A stretch of 27,324 nucleotides of DNA from Phoronis australis (lineage: Eukaryota > Phoronida > Phoronidae): NCBI GenBank assembly GCA_002633005.1, contig NMRA01001317.1, positions 1-27,324 on the forward strand. Direction: 5' to 3'. The notes below the pieces were generated by a model. It saw only the letters and a list, made by a program, of their open reading frames with translations, had not been told where the DNA came from and did not search any database. How positions within the stretch are numbered: the stretch's first letter is position 1; each line of letters opens with the position of its first letter. Below are positions 9,761 through 18,962 of this stretch, piece after piece. The translations under genes and the position numbers were made by a program.

Positions 9761-11294
9761 AAAGGGATGTAATGTTTCCGTTCCATAAGCGAAGATTGTT
9801 CGACGCAAGTCTTTCGCGAGTGTCTTGAGCCTACGGTAAACAACCCAGCGCCTAAAAGGATACCAAACCCGATTTGGGCCAATTAGCATTCATTAACAAC
9901 AACTTTCCCATCTAATTTTCTGAAACAAAATAACTCTCCGTACTCGACAACCCTCAAAGATTTGGAGCAAAGTTTGAAGAATTCCTCAAGTTACACGTCT
10001 GCTAAACGAGCAAGCGTAACATTCAGTATGCTTTAGGTGAATTACACGACATCCCACTAGGAGCCATAATAAAAATTCTATGACACAGACAATATCAGTT
10101 TTAGTTGAATCCTGCTTTCATCACTTAAGTAAGACGCCAATGCAATAACGAGGGTTGGTTGAAATCACTAAAACAGGGCAGTTACTTGACCGGAGGTAAA
10201 ATTCAAATTGGTCACTTTCTTAATGCATATTTATAGACGTGGTAGTGACACCGTCGATTAAAACTAAACGAGTGTGTTGAAAAAAATTATAATTCGTAAA
10301 ATCTTACCTACTCTCAATTTCAAAGAATTAAAATCCAGAAAAAAGAAGGATTTGTCTACTAACATGTAAATCAATGATCATTAACTGATTGTACATGTAC
10401 AATCGTCATGTCAGCATTTCATCCTGAAGCTTCCACAGATGGTGTCACCCAAGCCTTATTTCTCCCTAGGAAACCGCTTTCTAGTTTCTTATGAGATGAA
10501 CGTGGTATCGAATTCCCCCCTCAGGTTCCACAATCATACGTTAATTCTTGAGAAAGTCAAATTACTTTAATCCCTGAACAATTTTTACGAGCCTTTTCGG
10601 TGGCTATCGATCAGAAATTTCTATTTTGTGATTGAAAACCCTCAAAGAAAAAACGAAGCGGGAACTTCTACCAACTATTCGAAATTTTGTCGCCGAGGAA
10701 ATCAAGCGGAACGGTGTAAATCTTCTCAAAATGTGTTGGTGATCACACACGTCAGAAAACTGGCTGGTGTGTTTCCTCGCTCACACAAACAGTAGCTTGT
10801 GTGAAGAAAATGAGAAAGTTCCTGGAATCACGCACAAATTGCCATTGGGTGATTATACAAAAAGTTAAGTAGGCTACTTTAAGCACTGACCAGTGTAGAT
10901 AAGTATTTTGCGTTGACTGTCGGTCAGAAACTTTCCTATTTTCTGTCCGAAATTTTGAAAGAAAAAGTTAAGAGAGATTTTCTGCTGATGCGTCGTCATT
11001 TTTTACTGACAAAAGCTTCCTTTCTTGTCACAGAGGATGTCGCTTAGGTATGTAAATTTAGCGCACGTGCCAACGAGGTCTGTCACCAGCCTCCCGTTCA
11101 GTAACGCTAGGACGTCGCTAAAAAGCAAGACTTCGCGAGATTACACGAGATATTATAGTATATTTTGAATGAGAACAGAGACCGTAGAGAGCGTCTTTGA
11201 TGAGAACACGTGACTTTGGCGAAATATAATCTAGGACCTAGCATAGATCCTACCGTTTCTCAACACACATCAGGATTACGGGAGGGGATGTTCT
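9761..11294. other. Gene-free AT-rich stretch
   Basis: No gene is recognised. The only structure noted is a perfect 18-bp palindrome at 10387-10404 built on GTACATGTAC. Open frames are short and featureless. Confidence 0.5.
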
Positions 11295-11412
11295 CAGTGG
11301 CGGTTTTNCATATTCCATTTGGCAGTACAGGGGTACGAATGTCTGACAGGTAAAATCCTGGATAATACTCTGCCCTGGGCGCCCCTAACTCAAAATCCTG
11401 GATCCGCCCCTG
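11295..11412. mobile_element. Short TIR element, CAGTGGCGGATC family, copy 3
   Basis: It starts CAGTGGCGG and ends CCTGGATCCGCCCCTG. The interior CATATTCCATTTGRCAGT, AATGTCTGAC and AACTCAAAATCCTGGATCC blocks match the copy at 1643-1801 in the same orientation. It is 118 bp, shorter because the left part is missing, and carries one N at 11308. Flanks GTTCT and GAGGA do not match, so no target duplication survives. Confidence 0.65.
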
Positions 11413-12472
11413 GAGGACGGTGGACATTTTAATGTTTCGCAAAAATTGGCGTCGTCCCTATACCGGTAAAGAGTAAACAAGTAAGCGACGTAATTAGTTT
11501 TCAATGTTTCATTTTCAAAAAAATAATAAGTTTGTACGGAAAATGCAATAACAGACGTACAGTTTATTTAACTCAATATTCATTTTGAATGTTACACTTT
11601 CAGTGCTTTGCGAATTGCAAACGAAGAGATGTATAATGCTACAATAGAGCGTTCGGGTGGGATTGTCTGGACGCCAAGGTGCTCATAATGCATTCAGCTA
11701 CGTGTTTGCAGGTTATATGCGTGTGCAAGAATACAAAGGCATATTTCTAGCAACTCTTCTCGAATGCTGTCATCGGCACCTACTAATTATATGAACAAAG
11801 CCATGACGGAACAGAATTTTGCATTGTTTATTTCCTTTTTCAATATCAGCTTTTTTGGCGTGCTTTCCAATAATTTCGATAATTTCATTTCGTGGTTGAG
11901 ACAAAGTACATGTGGCGTTCTTTATTGATGGATGGTGTAAATGTTTCACCATACTCAACTCCTCAATACACAAATTTAGTACATCTAAGACCAATCGCTT
12001 TCAATCCGAAATCTCAAAAAGTGTGTACTATACCCTCATAGTAACAAGGCCTATACCGAAATCGCAGATAGCAACACAATTTTGTATTGTTTTGCCCAAT
12101 GGTCGATTTTAAGTAAGCCACGTGCTGCTTTTTCAGAGACACAGCTCTTTCTCTCGCTGCTGTTGACTTCCAGGCAGGCATGCTCGCTATTAAGTATGAT
12201 TCATGTTGCCCTATGGTCAACAAGAGAAAGCACGTGCGTTTCTGATTAGTCAGCGACTTTGAAATTGTCAGACTCCGAAAACGTTCTTGTTGTCTACCTG
12301 AAATATCACAAGTCGAAGTTGATGCGTCCTGGTGTTGTGATCTTACCTAAAGCGCTTTGAATCAGAAGCACCAAAAGCTTCGAAATTGTTACTGTTTTTG
12401 TTATTAGTAGCTAACATTTGTTGTTGCTCAACTACATCCTTACTAGCTGGGGCTGGACTTTTTCCGCGAACC
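11413..12472. other. Gene-free stretch upstream of the lectin gene
   Basis: No exon is recognised. Upstream promoter or untranslated exons of the lectin gene could lie here or in the adjacent gap, but nothing specific supports a position. Confidence 0.4.
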
Positions 12473-12724
12473 NNNNNNNNNNNNNNNNNNNNNNNNNNNN
12501 NNNNNNNNNNNNNNNNNNNNNNNNNNNNNNNNNNNNNNNNNNNNNNNNNNNNNNNNNNNNNNNNNNNNNNNNNNNNNNNNNNNNNNNNNNNNNNNNNNNN
12601 NNNNNNNNNNNNNNNNNNNNNNNNNNNNNNNNNNNNNNNNNNNNNNNNNNNNNNNNNNNNNNNNNNNNNNNNNNNNNNNNNNNNNNNNNNNNNNNNNNNN
12701 NNNNNNNNNNNNNNNNNNNNNNNN
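12473..12724. other. Assembly gap (252 Ns)
   Basis: This is a run of N. The right side opens with CGAA followed by a 14-base C run and more C-rich sequence, so a G/C homopolymer or MITE-like repeat probably caused the gap. The true length is unknown. Open frames spanning it are artefacts. Confidence 0.95.
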
Positions 12725-12859
12725 CGAACCCCCCCCCCCCCCTCCCCCGGCTACGGGCCTGCCAACTGTCACCTTTTTACAATGCTTAGCCTATGTGAAC
12801 TTTTGCCCGCTATTATCTCGCAGTCGTTAGACATACATGTACTTTCGTAGAAGTAAGTC

Positions 12860-15800
12860 ATGGCGGCATTGATAGTTTGTGGGTTGTTGTCTGCTTTTTC
12901 CGTCTCTGGATTTCACGCCACAGATGTTCCACCTAGCAATCCGCTGGTGGACATGCTTCAGAAACAACAGGTTCTGCTAGAAAACATTCAGAGGGAGACG
13001 GCCTCAAAAATCAATGAACTGAGTAGCGGAATAAAAGCTTTTGAGGCAAAATTAATTGCTCGTTTTGATGAGATCAACGAAAAACTCGTGACTGCGACAT
13101 CGCAATGCCCTTTCGGTTTCATAAAAAACGAATTCGGCTGTTTTAAGTTTATCTACGATAAAATAAGCTGGGATGAAGCTCTTCAGCGCTGCAGGCAAGA
13201 TCATGGCTATTTGGCCGAATTTCAGTCAAAAGAAAAACTTGACACTGTCCTGGCTACGATGGACCAGCAAGGAAGACCTGATTTGGAAGGATGGTATGCA
13301 ATAGGCGCGAAAAGGCGCGATGTCGACGGGAAGTTCGTGTGGGCTGAATCAAAAACACCACTTACATACAATAATCGGGCTGCACTAAGTAAGTCTATTG
13401 ATTTTAAACCATCTTGCCATCGCATAGTGTGAATAGATTTGCTAGTGGTGTGTTACGCCCTCTAGTGCGCTTGCTGTGCTGTTTAACCAACTGGACTTTG
13501 GCTGTCGATAATGTTTCCAAAGTAAAGACAAAATGCCACGGAAGTCCCATATAGGGAGAATCAATAGTTTCTTTAAGCTGTTTCATGCAAATATTAGAAA
13601 TGCCCGCTTCAAGTGAAAGCAACTTATAATCTAACCAGTTTTGGTACTGGACCAAGCGGTGAAAATTCTTACATATGGGAATTCCCCGAGACTGCGAGCG
13701 ATCAATTTCAGCGCCCGTATTTGTTAAATTGTTCCAACTTCCCAAGTAGGTAATTTTTGGCAGAATTTTAAAATTTTAATCACTTCGTGCATTCAACAAT
13801 ACTTTCGATTGAAAGAACAACTTTTTCCACTAATGCACTATAGAATATTGCAGTTTTTAAGGCGAAGGCAACCTTTTTCCATGTCATTTTGAGCTAAAAT
13901 AAGGTTGGTTGGTTATCCTAGACATATTTTCCACTTAATTACAGCTTTTCGTAATTTTATAAATTACTCGTCCGCTACTCCGTAAGTGACGTTTTAGGAG
14001 GCAAGCGTTTCCCGCCACTTGGTTTTGAGTTGACTTTACCGTGCGAATCTGTTCTATTCTACTTTTGTTTTGTGCTGTTTTTCAACAATTGTCGCCACCC
14101 CTTTCCATCGGCGAGTATTCTGCGGCAAGAAAAGCTAGTAGAGAACTCAACTACGTTGGATTTAGGGATTGTTTAATGCGTTGTAAGCTGAAAATGGCTG
14201 GAGTCAGTGACCCGTATCACAGTGACAGTAGTGTGAGTGACGGAGACCTTCTTCACAGCAGTGGTGACGAGGAATTTTTTCACGGACATTCAGTGGGTGG
14301 CATGATTGAGCCCGAGTATGACGAGGCAGAGTATGCGCAGTCACAGAGAGAAACGAGGCGGCTACTGAGGACAGACGTGGTGACTTATCTTGGTGCAAAT
14401 GCACTGTGTGCGTTGTCATGCCTACCTCAATGGAATGCTTGTGCTGTTCAGAGTTCGACGAGGCCAAGCCACTACTGGACATGGTTAAGTGGACCTCCGG
14501 CATACCACGGACAGAGGAACAACTGTCCCACTTGCCAGAATGTCCCGCGACACACTTCCACTGGATGGTAACCTGAGTACCCAAACTGCTTACATCGTGT
14601 CGTGTGACTCCCTCGCCACACACCTGGCACCTTCTAAATAGCTCCAACACTTTAGACAAGTCCACAATAAACTTATCAAAGTTTGGCTCACCGATCTTTT
14701 CACTGGACGACGAACTGTCCTCTTCACTGGGTGTCGAACTGAGCCTGTAATCACTCCCACTACTCAATATCGCTGCAGGGCTGCTTAGAGGCTCTGGGCT
14801 GGAGAAAACAGCACAGGGCGAATCACTACTGGTTCCAGGAATTGCACGCTCTGGGGTACGTTCGGAGGCACGGGTGACAGTGGATGAAGTGCCTCCATTG
14901 GCTCCAGTCACTGTACTGGCCACAGCTCGCGAGGCTTCTCGCTTCAAAAACGTACTTCTCGGGGCTGGCGACGGGGCACTGCCGGGAATCAACACAGACG
15001 GAATGGCATCCTTCTTCAGACGTTGTTTCGCAGGGACCTTCATCAGTTCAGCGTACAAATCCCTTTCGTAATCGGACGGCAGAAAGTGCTTGCCACACAC
15101 ACGGTAATTCTCTACTGCTTTGTACGTTGCGTGGACGGGTAACGCTGCGTTCTTCACACGAATGAGACAAGTACGGCGAAGTGTGTCATCCATCGGAAAG
15201 CGATGCAAAGGATACTCCCAAAGCGCGCGTGAGCCCATAATTAGTACATCCTGGTACGCAGCAACAGTGTGGCATGTTGACTGACTAGTAATGAAAGCAA
15301 ACGACGACGGAACTTAACACAACCGAGGTAGAACAATGACTGATTTGGCAGCTCTCACAGTCAAAAAAGTATGAAAAGAAATTGGCGCGAAATGCTTGCC
15401 TCCTAAAACGTCACTTCCGGAGTAGCGGACGAGTAATTAATAAAATTACGAAAAGCTGTAATTAAGTGGAAAATATGTCTAGGATAACCAACCAACCTTA
15501 TTTTAGCTCAAAATGACATGGAAAAAGGTTGCCTTCGCCTTTAAGCTATGAATATGTTATGTATCGCAATATTTAGCAGTTTGCAGGAGATGTACATGTA
15601 CTTGTTGAGGTAGAAAACAAAAATAGTGAAGCACAGTACAAGGCAACTGGGGCTGTTTTGGCGAAGTTTTTAGGACGCCCCGGTCGGGCTCCGCTTTCGC
15701 TCTAGATGCCACAGTTGTGACAAGAGGGAGTGAATTTGGAACAAAAATAGACCCAGTTAAGCATACATCACTTGTCTATCTTTGCAGGTGTGTCACTAAC

Positions 15801-15909
15801 GCACAAGTGTCTGTTTCTACGTTACGAAAAGGCCAGCACTCACGATTCCAAGTTTGACGACGACGCCTGCTCCTACAAGGCATATGCCATTTGTGAAATA
15901 AACAGATAG
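12860..15909 (+). CDS. Secreted C-type lectin-domain protein, two exons, with coiled-coil stalk
   Basis: Exons are 12860-13388 and 15788-15909, joined at phase 1 (donor GTAAGT at 13389, acceptor TTTGCAG ending 15787), giving 216 aa. Residues 1-20 look like a signal peptide. About 27-80 is a heptad-like amphipathic helix (LVDMLQKQQVLLENI, then INELSSGIKAFEAKL), suggesting oligomerisation. Residues 83-216 form a C-type lectin domain with cysteines 83, 94, 111, 184, 204 and 212, a GWYAIGAK segment at 144-151 in the WIGL position, FVWAES at 159-164, and ending ICEINR. The EPN or QPD sugar motif is absent (TYNN at 170-172 region) and WND is replaced by FDDD at 199-202. Ca-dependent carbohydrate binding of the standard kind is therefore doubtful, and the ligand is unknown. 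The intron contains a 1.68-kb transposon. The start is the first ATG that yields the signal peptide. Confidence 0.9.
13861..14016 (+). repeat. Left terminal inverted repeat of the THAP transposon
   Basis: It begins GGCGAAGGCAACC immediately after TTAA. It matches the reverse complement of 15385-15540 almost base for base, with a few substitutions such as TTATAAATTA against TTATTAATTA and CCGTAAG against CCGGAAG. Confidence 0.88.
14194..14485 (+). pseudogene. Cys-rich P2X7-tail-like transposon protein, 5' part, frameshifted
   Basis: An ATG in good context (AAAATGG) opens an acidic serine/aspartate-rich frame (DPYHSDSSVSDGD) followed by IEPEYDEAEYA, resembling the YxFEP segment that precedes the cysteine module in such proteins. 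The cysteine module itself lies in another frame, from about 14358: WCKCTVC at 14391-14411, then MPTSMECLCC ending about 14447, pattern W-C-x-C-x2-C-x8-C-x-C-C. The second frame has no stop before 14574, but the first cannot reach it, so a frameshift lies between about 14322 and 14390. Similar modules occur at the intracellular end of P2X7 receptors and in many invertebrate transposon-linked proteins. Homology stops at about 14480, where the frame becomes antisense of the transposase fragment. The product would not be functional. Confidence 0.65.
14485..15275 (-). pseudogene. THAP-domain transposase, N-terminal fragment with frameshift
   Basis: An ATG at 15275-15273 starts HCCCVPGCTN, the C-x4-C opening of a THAP DNA-binding domain, but a one-base frame change near 15225-15238 moves the rest to another frame. 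The downstream frame gives HRFPMDD, then VCGKHF (the C-x2-H zinc ligands, codons about 15097-15086), and DAIPSVL in the AVPTIF position. A serine/proline-rich linker follows, then a second zinc-like module CQVCGEG with WKCVAGHSGKWDSC and VRGMPE, typical of THAP-linked transposases. After about codon 14491 similarity is lost and the open frame to 14204 is only antisense of the facing gene. The DDE catalytic region is absent, so it cannot catalyse transposition. Confidence 0.75.
15385..15540 (-). repeat. Right terminal inverted repeat of the THAP transposon
   Basis: Read on the - strand from 15540 it starts AGGCGAAGGCAACC, the same as the left arm with one extra A, and it is flanked by TTAA at 15541-15544. 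The near identity with the left arm suggests a fairly recent insertion. Confidence 0.88.
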
Positions 15910-16188
15910 ACTTATTGGAAAAACACATTTTCAAAAAACGAATAACTATCAAATTTCAACACCACAGATTTGTGTAGTTTTAGACTGAAATATGCATATT
16001 CCCAATCTTCAAATACATAAAAATCATCATCAGAAAGTGTTATTTTGTCTAAAAAACTAATAACACCGACTTTTCATGCTGTGCAATTTCCACAAGAACA
16101 CACACCAAAGCAGTATATATTTACACCGATATTGAACTTACAATTGTACGTGTTTCCGTTTCTGAGCGGTTACTCGTACGTGGAAAAA

Positions 16189-16194
16189 AATAAA
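16189..16194 (+). terminator. Candidate polyadenylation signal of the lectin gene
   Basis: AATAAA lies 280 bases after the stop codon on the + strand, a normal 3'UTR distance. Another AATAAA overlaps the last codons (15896-15901) and is less likely. Confidence 0.45.
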
Positions 16195-17119
16195 ATACGA
16201 TAGCAATGAAGCAACAAATTTGTGTTCTTTCTGGGAGGCCCAACCTGCTCTGCTAGGTTACTGGACCCTCTCATTTTTATGACCATTCATCAGGCGTAAG
16301 GGTTCGGAGCCGTCTACGCAAGGTACTAGTCTATAGTAACTAATCCAAAGGCAGAACAATTTATGATAGAGAGCTTGAAATACTGTGTTCGAAATTAATT
16401 AATGTAATCTATCTCCTCCTTCTGCCATTTTCAAAATATTCAGTGAAAAAGATCCTCGAGCTAACGTACGTAATGCCGTGTAAAGTGCATGGCGTATGCC
16501 AATCGAATAATAAATGAATTATATTGTCAAAGTAATTAGCAATGAATCAATAACTAGTTAATACATTGTAACACGTGATCATGATCAACAGGCACATTTT
16601 GAGTGGAATCGGAACTATCAAACTCTGCTGCACTTTCAATATATGACACCAGTGTGTTCAGTAGTCAGTCAAGAACAACAAAAATCCGTTTCACAAACGC
16701 GCGATCAAACTAATGACAACGACTCTAAATTTTTGTAAAGTGCATCCCAAGTTTCAGCAACGCGTGTTTTGTGTCATGGAATTGTCTGTAAGCTAACAAT
16801 ACGTTTATAATTGCAACACGTAAGAGAATGTGCGTAGTCACTCACCTTAGATCACCGTTGGAACTGGGTAGAAAGTGATACCTAAGCGGCGCTCTCTCAG
16901 TATTCCAGCTCAACATCAGAAACCGGCCGTAGCTCCGACTATCATATGAATCTGACAGTGTGTGTTTTTCAGTTTGGTCTGGCTAAACGCTAACAGGAGG
17001 TATCCACTTCCCTGGACCATTGAGCCGCTGTGATTGCGCTGGTACCGCTCACAGGACACTTAGGGATCACTAATCAAACGGTGAAAACTAAATCACGATG
17101 GTCGTGCTGAAACTCTGTT
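16195..17119. other. Gene-free stretch downstream of the lectin gene
   Basis: AT-rich sequence in which no gene, RNA or repeat family was recognised. Confidence 0.5.
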
Positions 17120-17640
17120 TTGATGATTTCAATCAATCTTTGATCTGGCACCTGCTAATGCATCATTGGCTACAATCATTCAAGTTAAAGGCAGGAATCA
17201 ACTAAAAGCTCATACTCCCTATGACACAGTTGGGCATTATTGTCCTTCAAGTTGGTGGGTGCGGGTTGTTTCAGTGACCTAGAGTTTCCGTGCGGCCAAA
17301 AGCGTAAGTCAATGTTTGCCCGTTTAGCAGACTTTGAAAGGAGGTTCAAAATTTCCCATGCGCGCACCCAGGGGGGCTCGGGGGGCTCGAACGAGCCCCA
17401 CATTTGGCGAAGTGGGCAAAAAGGTCCACCCCCGAGAGACAGAAAGTCCAAGAAATTGGGACAAAAGTCCACTAAATAAGCGCAAACGCGCAATTCACAG
17501 TGGTACTCGCGTTTTTTTCTTTGATCCACCTGCTCTTTTGTTAGCACTAAAAGGTCTAATTGAAGGCTGGGTGCGCATATGTTTCCTCCAAACTTTTGAA
17601 GGTTGTCTAGGGTTACAGAGTATTATTTTGTTTCTGAGAG
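17120..17640. repeat. Dispersed repeat interrupted by a MITE
   Basis: The two outer parts (17120-17356 and 17582-17640) align in order with the uninterrupted copy at 1905-2135. The interruption is the 225-bp element at 17357-17581. Left of it are GCACCTGCTAATGCATCATTGG-type and GACTTTGAAAGGAGG blocks; right of it are AAGGTTGTCTAGGGTTA and ATTATTTTGTTT. Confidence 0.65.
17357..17581 (+). mobile_element. CATGCGCGCACCCAG-ended MITE family, copy 3, with 5-bp duplication
   Basis: It starts CATGCGCGCACCCAG and ends CTGGGTGCGCATATG. It is flanked by TTTCC at 17352-17356 and 17582-17586, a perfect 5-bp target duplication. The related uninterrupted sequence at 2087-2093 has only one TTTCC, confirming the insertion boundaries. 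The interior matches the copy at 8824 but is shorter (225 bp). Open frames of 120 and 145 codons that cross it on each strand are incidental. The 5-bp duplication and CA...TG ends are compatible with a hAT-type MITE; this is inferred. Confidence 0.85.
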
Positions 17641-17809
17641 CTGGATGGGAAAGTCGTGATACTAGAGAAGTTTCGCAAAGCGACGTGAACGTGAATACAG
17701 TAACAATAATGGTTTTTGCAATAGCTAAATGTTTACGTCAACGTGAAAATAAACGTGAACTGAATAACTGAGCTCAGGGTGTCCAGTTATCGCCAGACAT
17801 ATATGCTAC

Positions 17810-18051
17810 CAGTGGCAGGTCTACGTTTCAGTAACGGGGTGGGGGTTAGGATTCTAGCGAATCCGAGACGCGTAGCGCCGAGCGGAAGGAAGGTCGGGAG
17901 GGGGTTGGCCGCCTTCCCTTTAAGATTTTGGGGATTTTTTAGTAGTTGATTTCGTTTTTCTGGCGAAATTTTCTTCAATTTTTATGTTTGGTCCAGTCCC
18001 AAGGGGGGTGGGGTTTGAACCCCCTGAACCCCCCCTGTAGATCCGCCTCTG
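17810..18051. mobile_element. TIR element, CAGTGGCGGATC-type ends, copy 4
   Basis: It starts CAGTGGCAGGTCTACG and ends CTGTAGATCCGCCTCTG. It is flanked by GCTAC at 17805-17809 and 18052-18056, a perfect 5-bp target duplication. The 242-bp interior is G-run rich, differs from the 1643 subfamily, and is non-coding. Confidence 0.8.
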
Positions 18052-18087
18052 GCTACAGACATGCAAGATAGAAATATATGTTGAATG

Positions 18088-18956
18088 CAGTGGCGGATCT
18101 AGGATATCACAAAGGGTGGGGCAACATTTTGTTTGTAAGCATTTGCGCAAAGCACGATTATAGATGCGCATAGCACCGAATGGGGGAGGTAGGGAGCGAT
18201 TTTTTTTGTTTTCTCCTCTAAAAATCAAGCATTTTCCTTGATTCCTGAAGTATTATCCAAAAAGGCACAACAAACACGGAAAACTAGTGAAACAGGGAAA
18301 ACTGCAAATACCACAGACTCGACTCTTGCGGATAGACCGCGCGTGCTTTACCACTACACCACCAAAAATTAACTCCTAATACGATACTAAGAGACCCATT
18401 TGTTTATGGTCCAGGGTGTTTGCGCGAGAAACCTACTTCATTTTGTAATGCTTATTACACGTTTTATATTTCGTGCAATCGGTTCGTAATAAATTTGTTG
18501 CACTTAAAATAGTCTTCAATTGGCCAAAAGATCAAATCCGTTTTTCGTGCGGGCAATAATGACGGGATTGCTTTGGAAATCGTCTTTAGTCCGTTTGACA
18601 AAGAGAGAATTATGAGTTTCTGAGTGATTCACCAAGGCTTCGATTAAAATTCACATCTTACCAGCAGCTTCTGTTTTTTCATCGTCACTCAGGTTCCATT
18701 TTCTTTAAAAAATGAAGTAATTTTTTTCGTTGCACAGTGGAGCAGACGACGGAAACGGAGTCGTAGTGCGCAGCGCCGCCACTGCCGGTCGCCTGGGATA
18801 TCGCGAGAGAGCCTAATAAACTTAGCCATAGTTCCGTTACGATTGCGCCGTGTTCCGAATTTGACACTTGAAATTGGATCTGANACACTAAAACTACACA
18901 CATTTCAATCTTGCTTCATCCATGTAATATTTATTACACCCCTAAATCCGCCTATG
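18088..18956. mobile_element. 869-bp TIR element, CAGTGGCGGATCTAGG end, with target duplication
   Basis: The left end CAGTGGCGGATCTAGG and right end CCTAAATCCGCCTATG are inverted repeats. TGAATG flanks both sides (18082-18087 and 18957-18962); this is a 5- or 6-bp target duplication. It lies only 36 bp from the element at 17810-18051. The interior includes a tRNA-like fragment around 18310-18357 and an N at 18883. No transposase is recognised, so it is non-autonomous. Confidence 0.7.
18310..18357 (-). repeat. tRNA-like fragment inside the 869-bp element
   Basis: On the - strand it reads GGTGTAGTGGTAAAGCACG, similar to a tRNA D-arm and box A, and then about 20 bases later GAGTCGAGTCTG, a weak box B. 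It does not fold as a full tRNA. It may be a SINE head carried within the transposon. Confidence 0.35.
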
Positions 18957-18962
18957 TGAATG

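Larger units (their letters stand above)
13861..15540. mobile_element. Internally deleted THAP-type DNA transposon (Kolobok-like) in the lectin intron
   Basis: Arms at 13861-14016 and 15385-15540 are inverted repeats of about 155 bp that differ at only a handful of positions. Each end abuts TTAA (13857-13860 and 15541-15544), the target duplication known for the Kolobok and piggyBac superfamilies. The right arm has one extra base at its tip. Inside are two facing gene remnants, a THAP transposase start on the - strand and a Cys-rich protein start on the + strand. They meet near 14481-14489 with no 3' halves, as expected from a large internal deletion. THAP plus TTAA points to Kolobok rather than P elements (8-bp duplications). 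It is non-autonomous and could be mobilised only by an intact relative. Confidence 0.85.

Noticed and set aside
12386-12850. Long open frames across the N gap
   Set aside because: Most residues are unknown; the frames exist only because N runs contain no stops.
14041-14193. Signal-peptide-like upstream extension of the + strand frame in the transposon
   Set aside because: It begins at a GTG, not an ATG, and overlaps sequence just inside the terminal repeat; the ATG at 14194 has better context and begins the recognisable protein.
14204-14488. C-terminal quarter of the THAP open frame
   Set aside because: It is antisense of the Cys-module gene and has no transposase features; taken as read-through past the deletion junction.
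17185-17771. Open frames of 120 and 145 codons on both strands
   Set aside because: They cross the MITE and its flanking repeat; the protein sequences are repeat translations.
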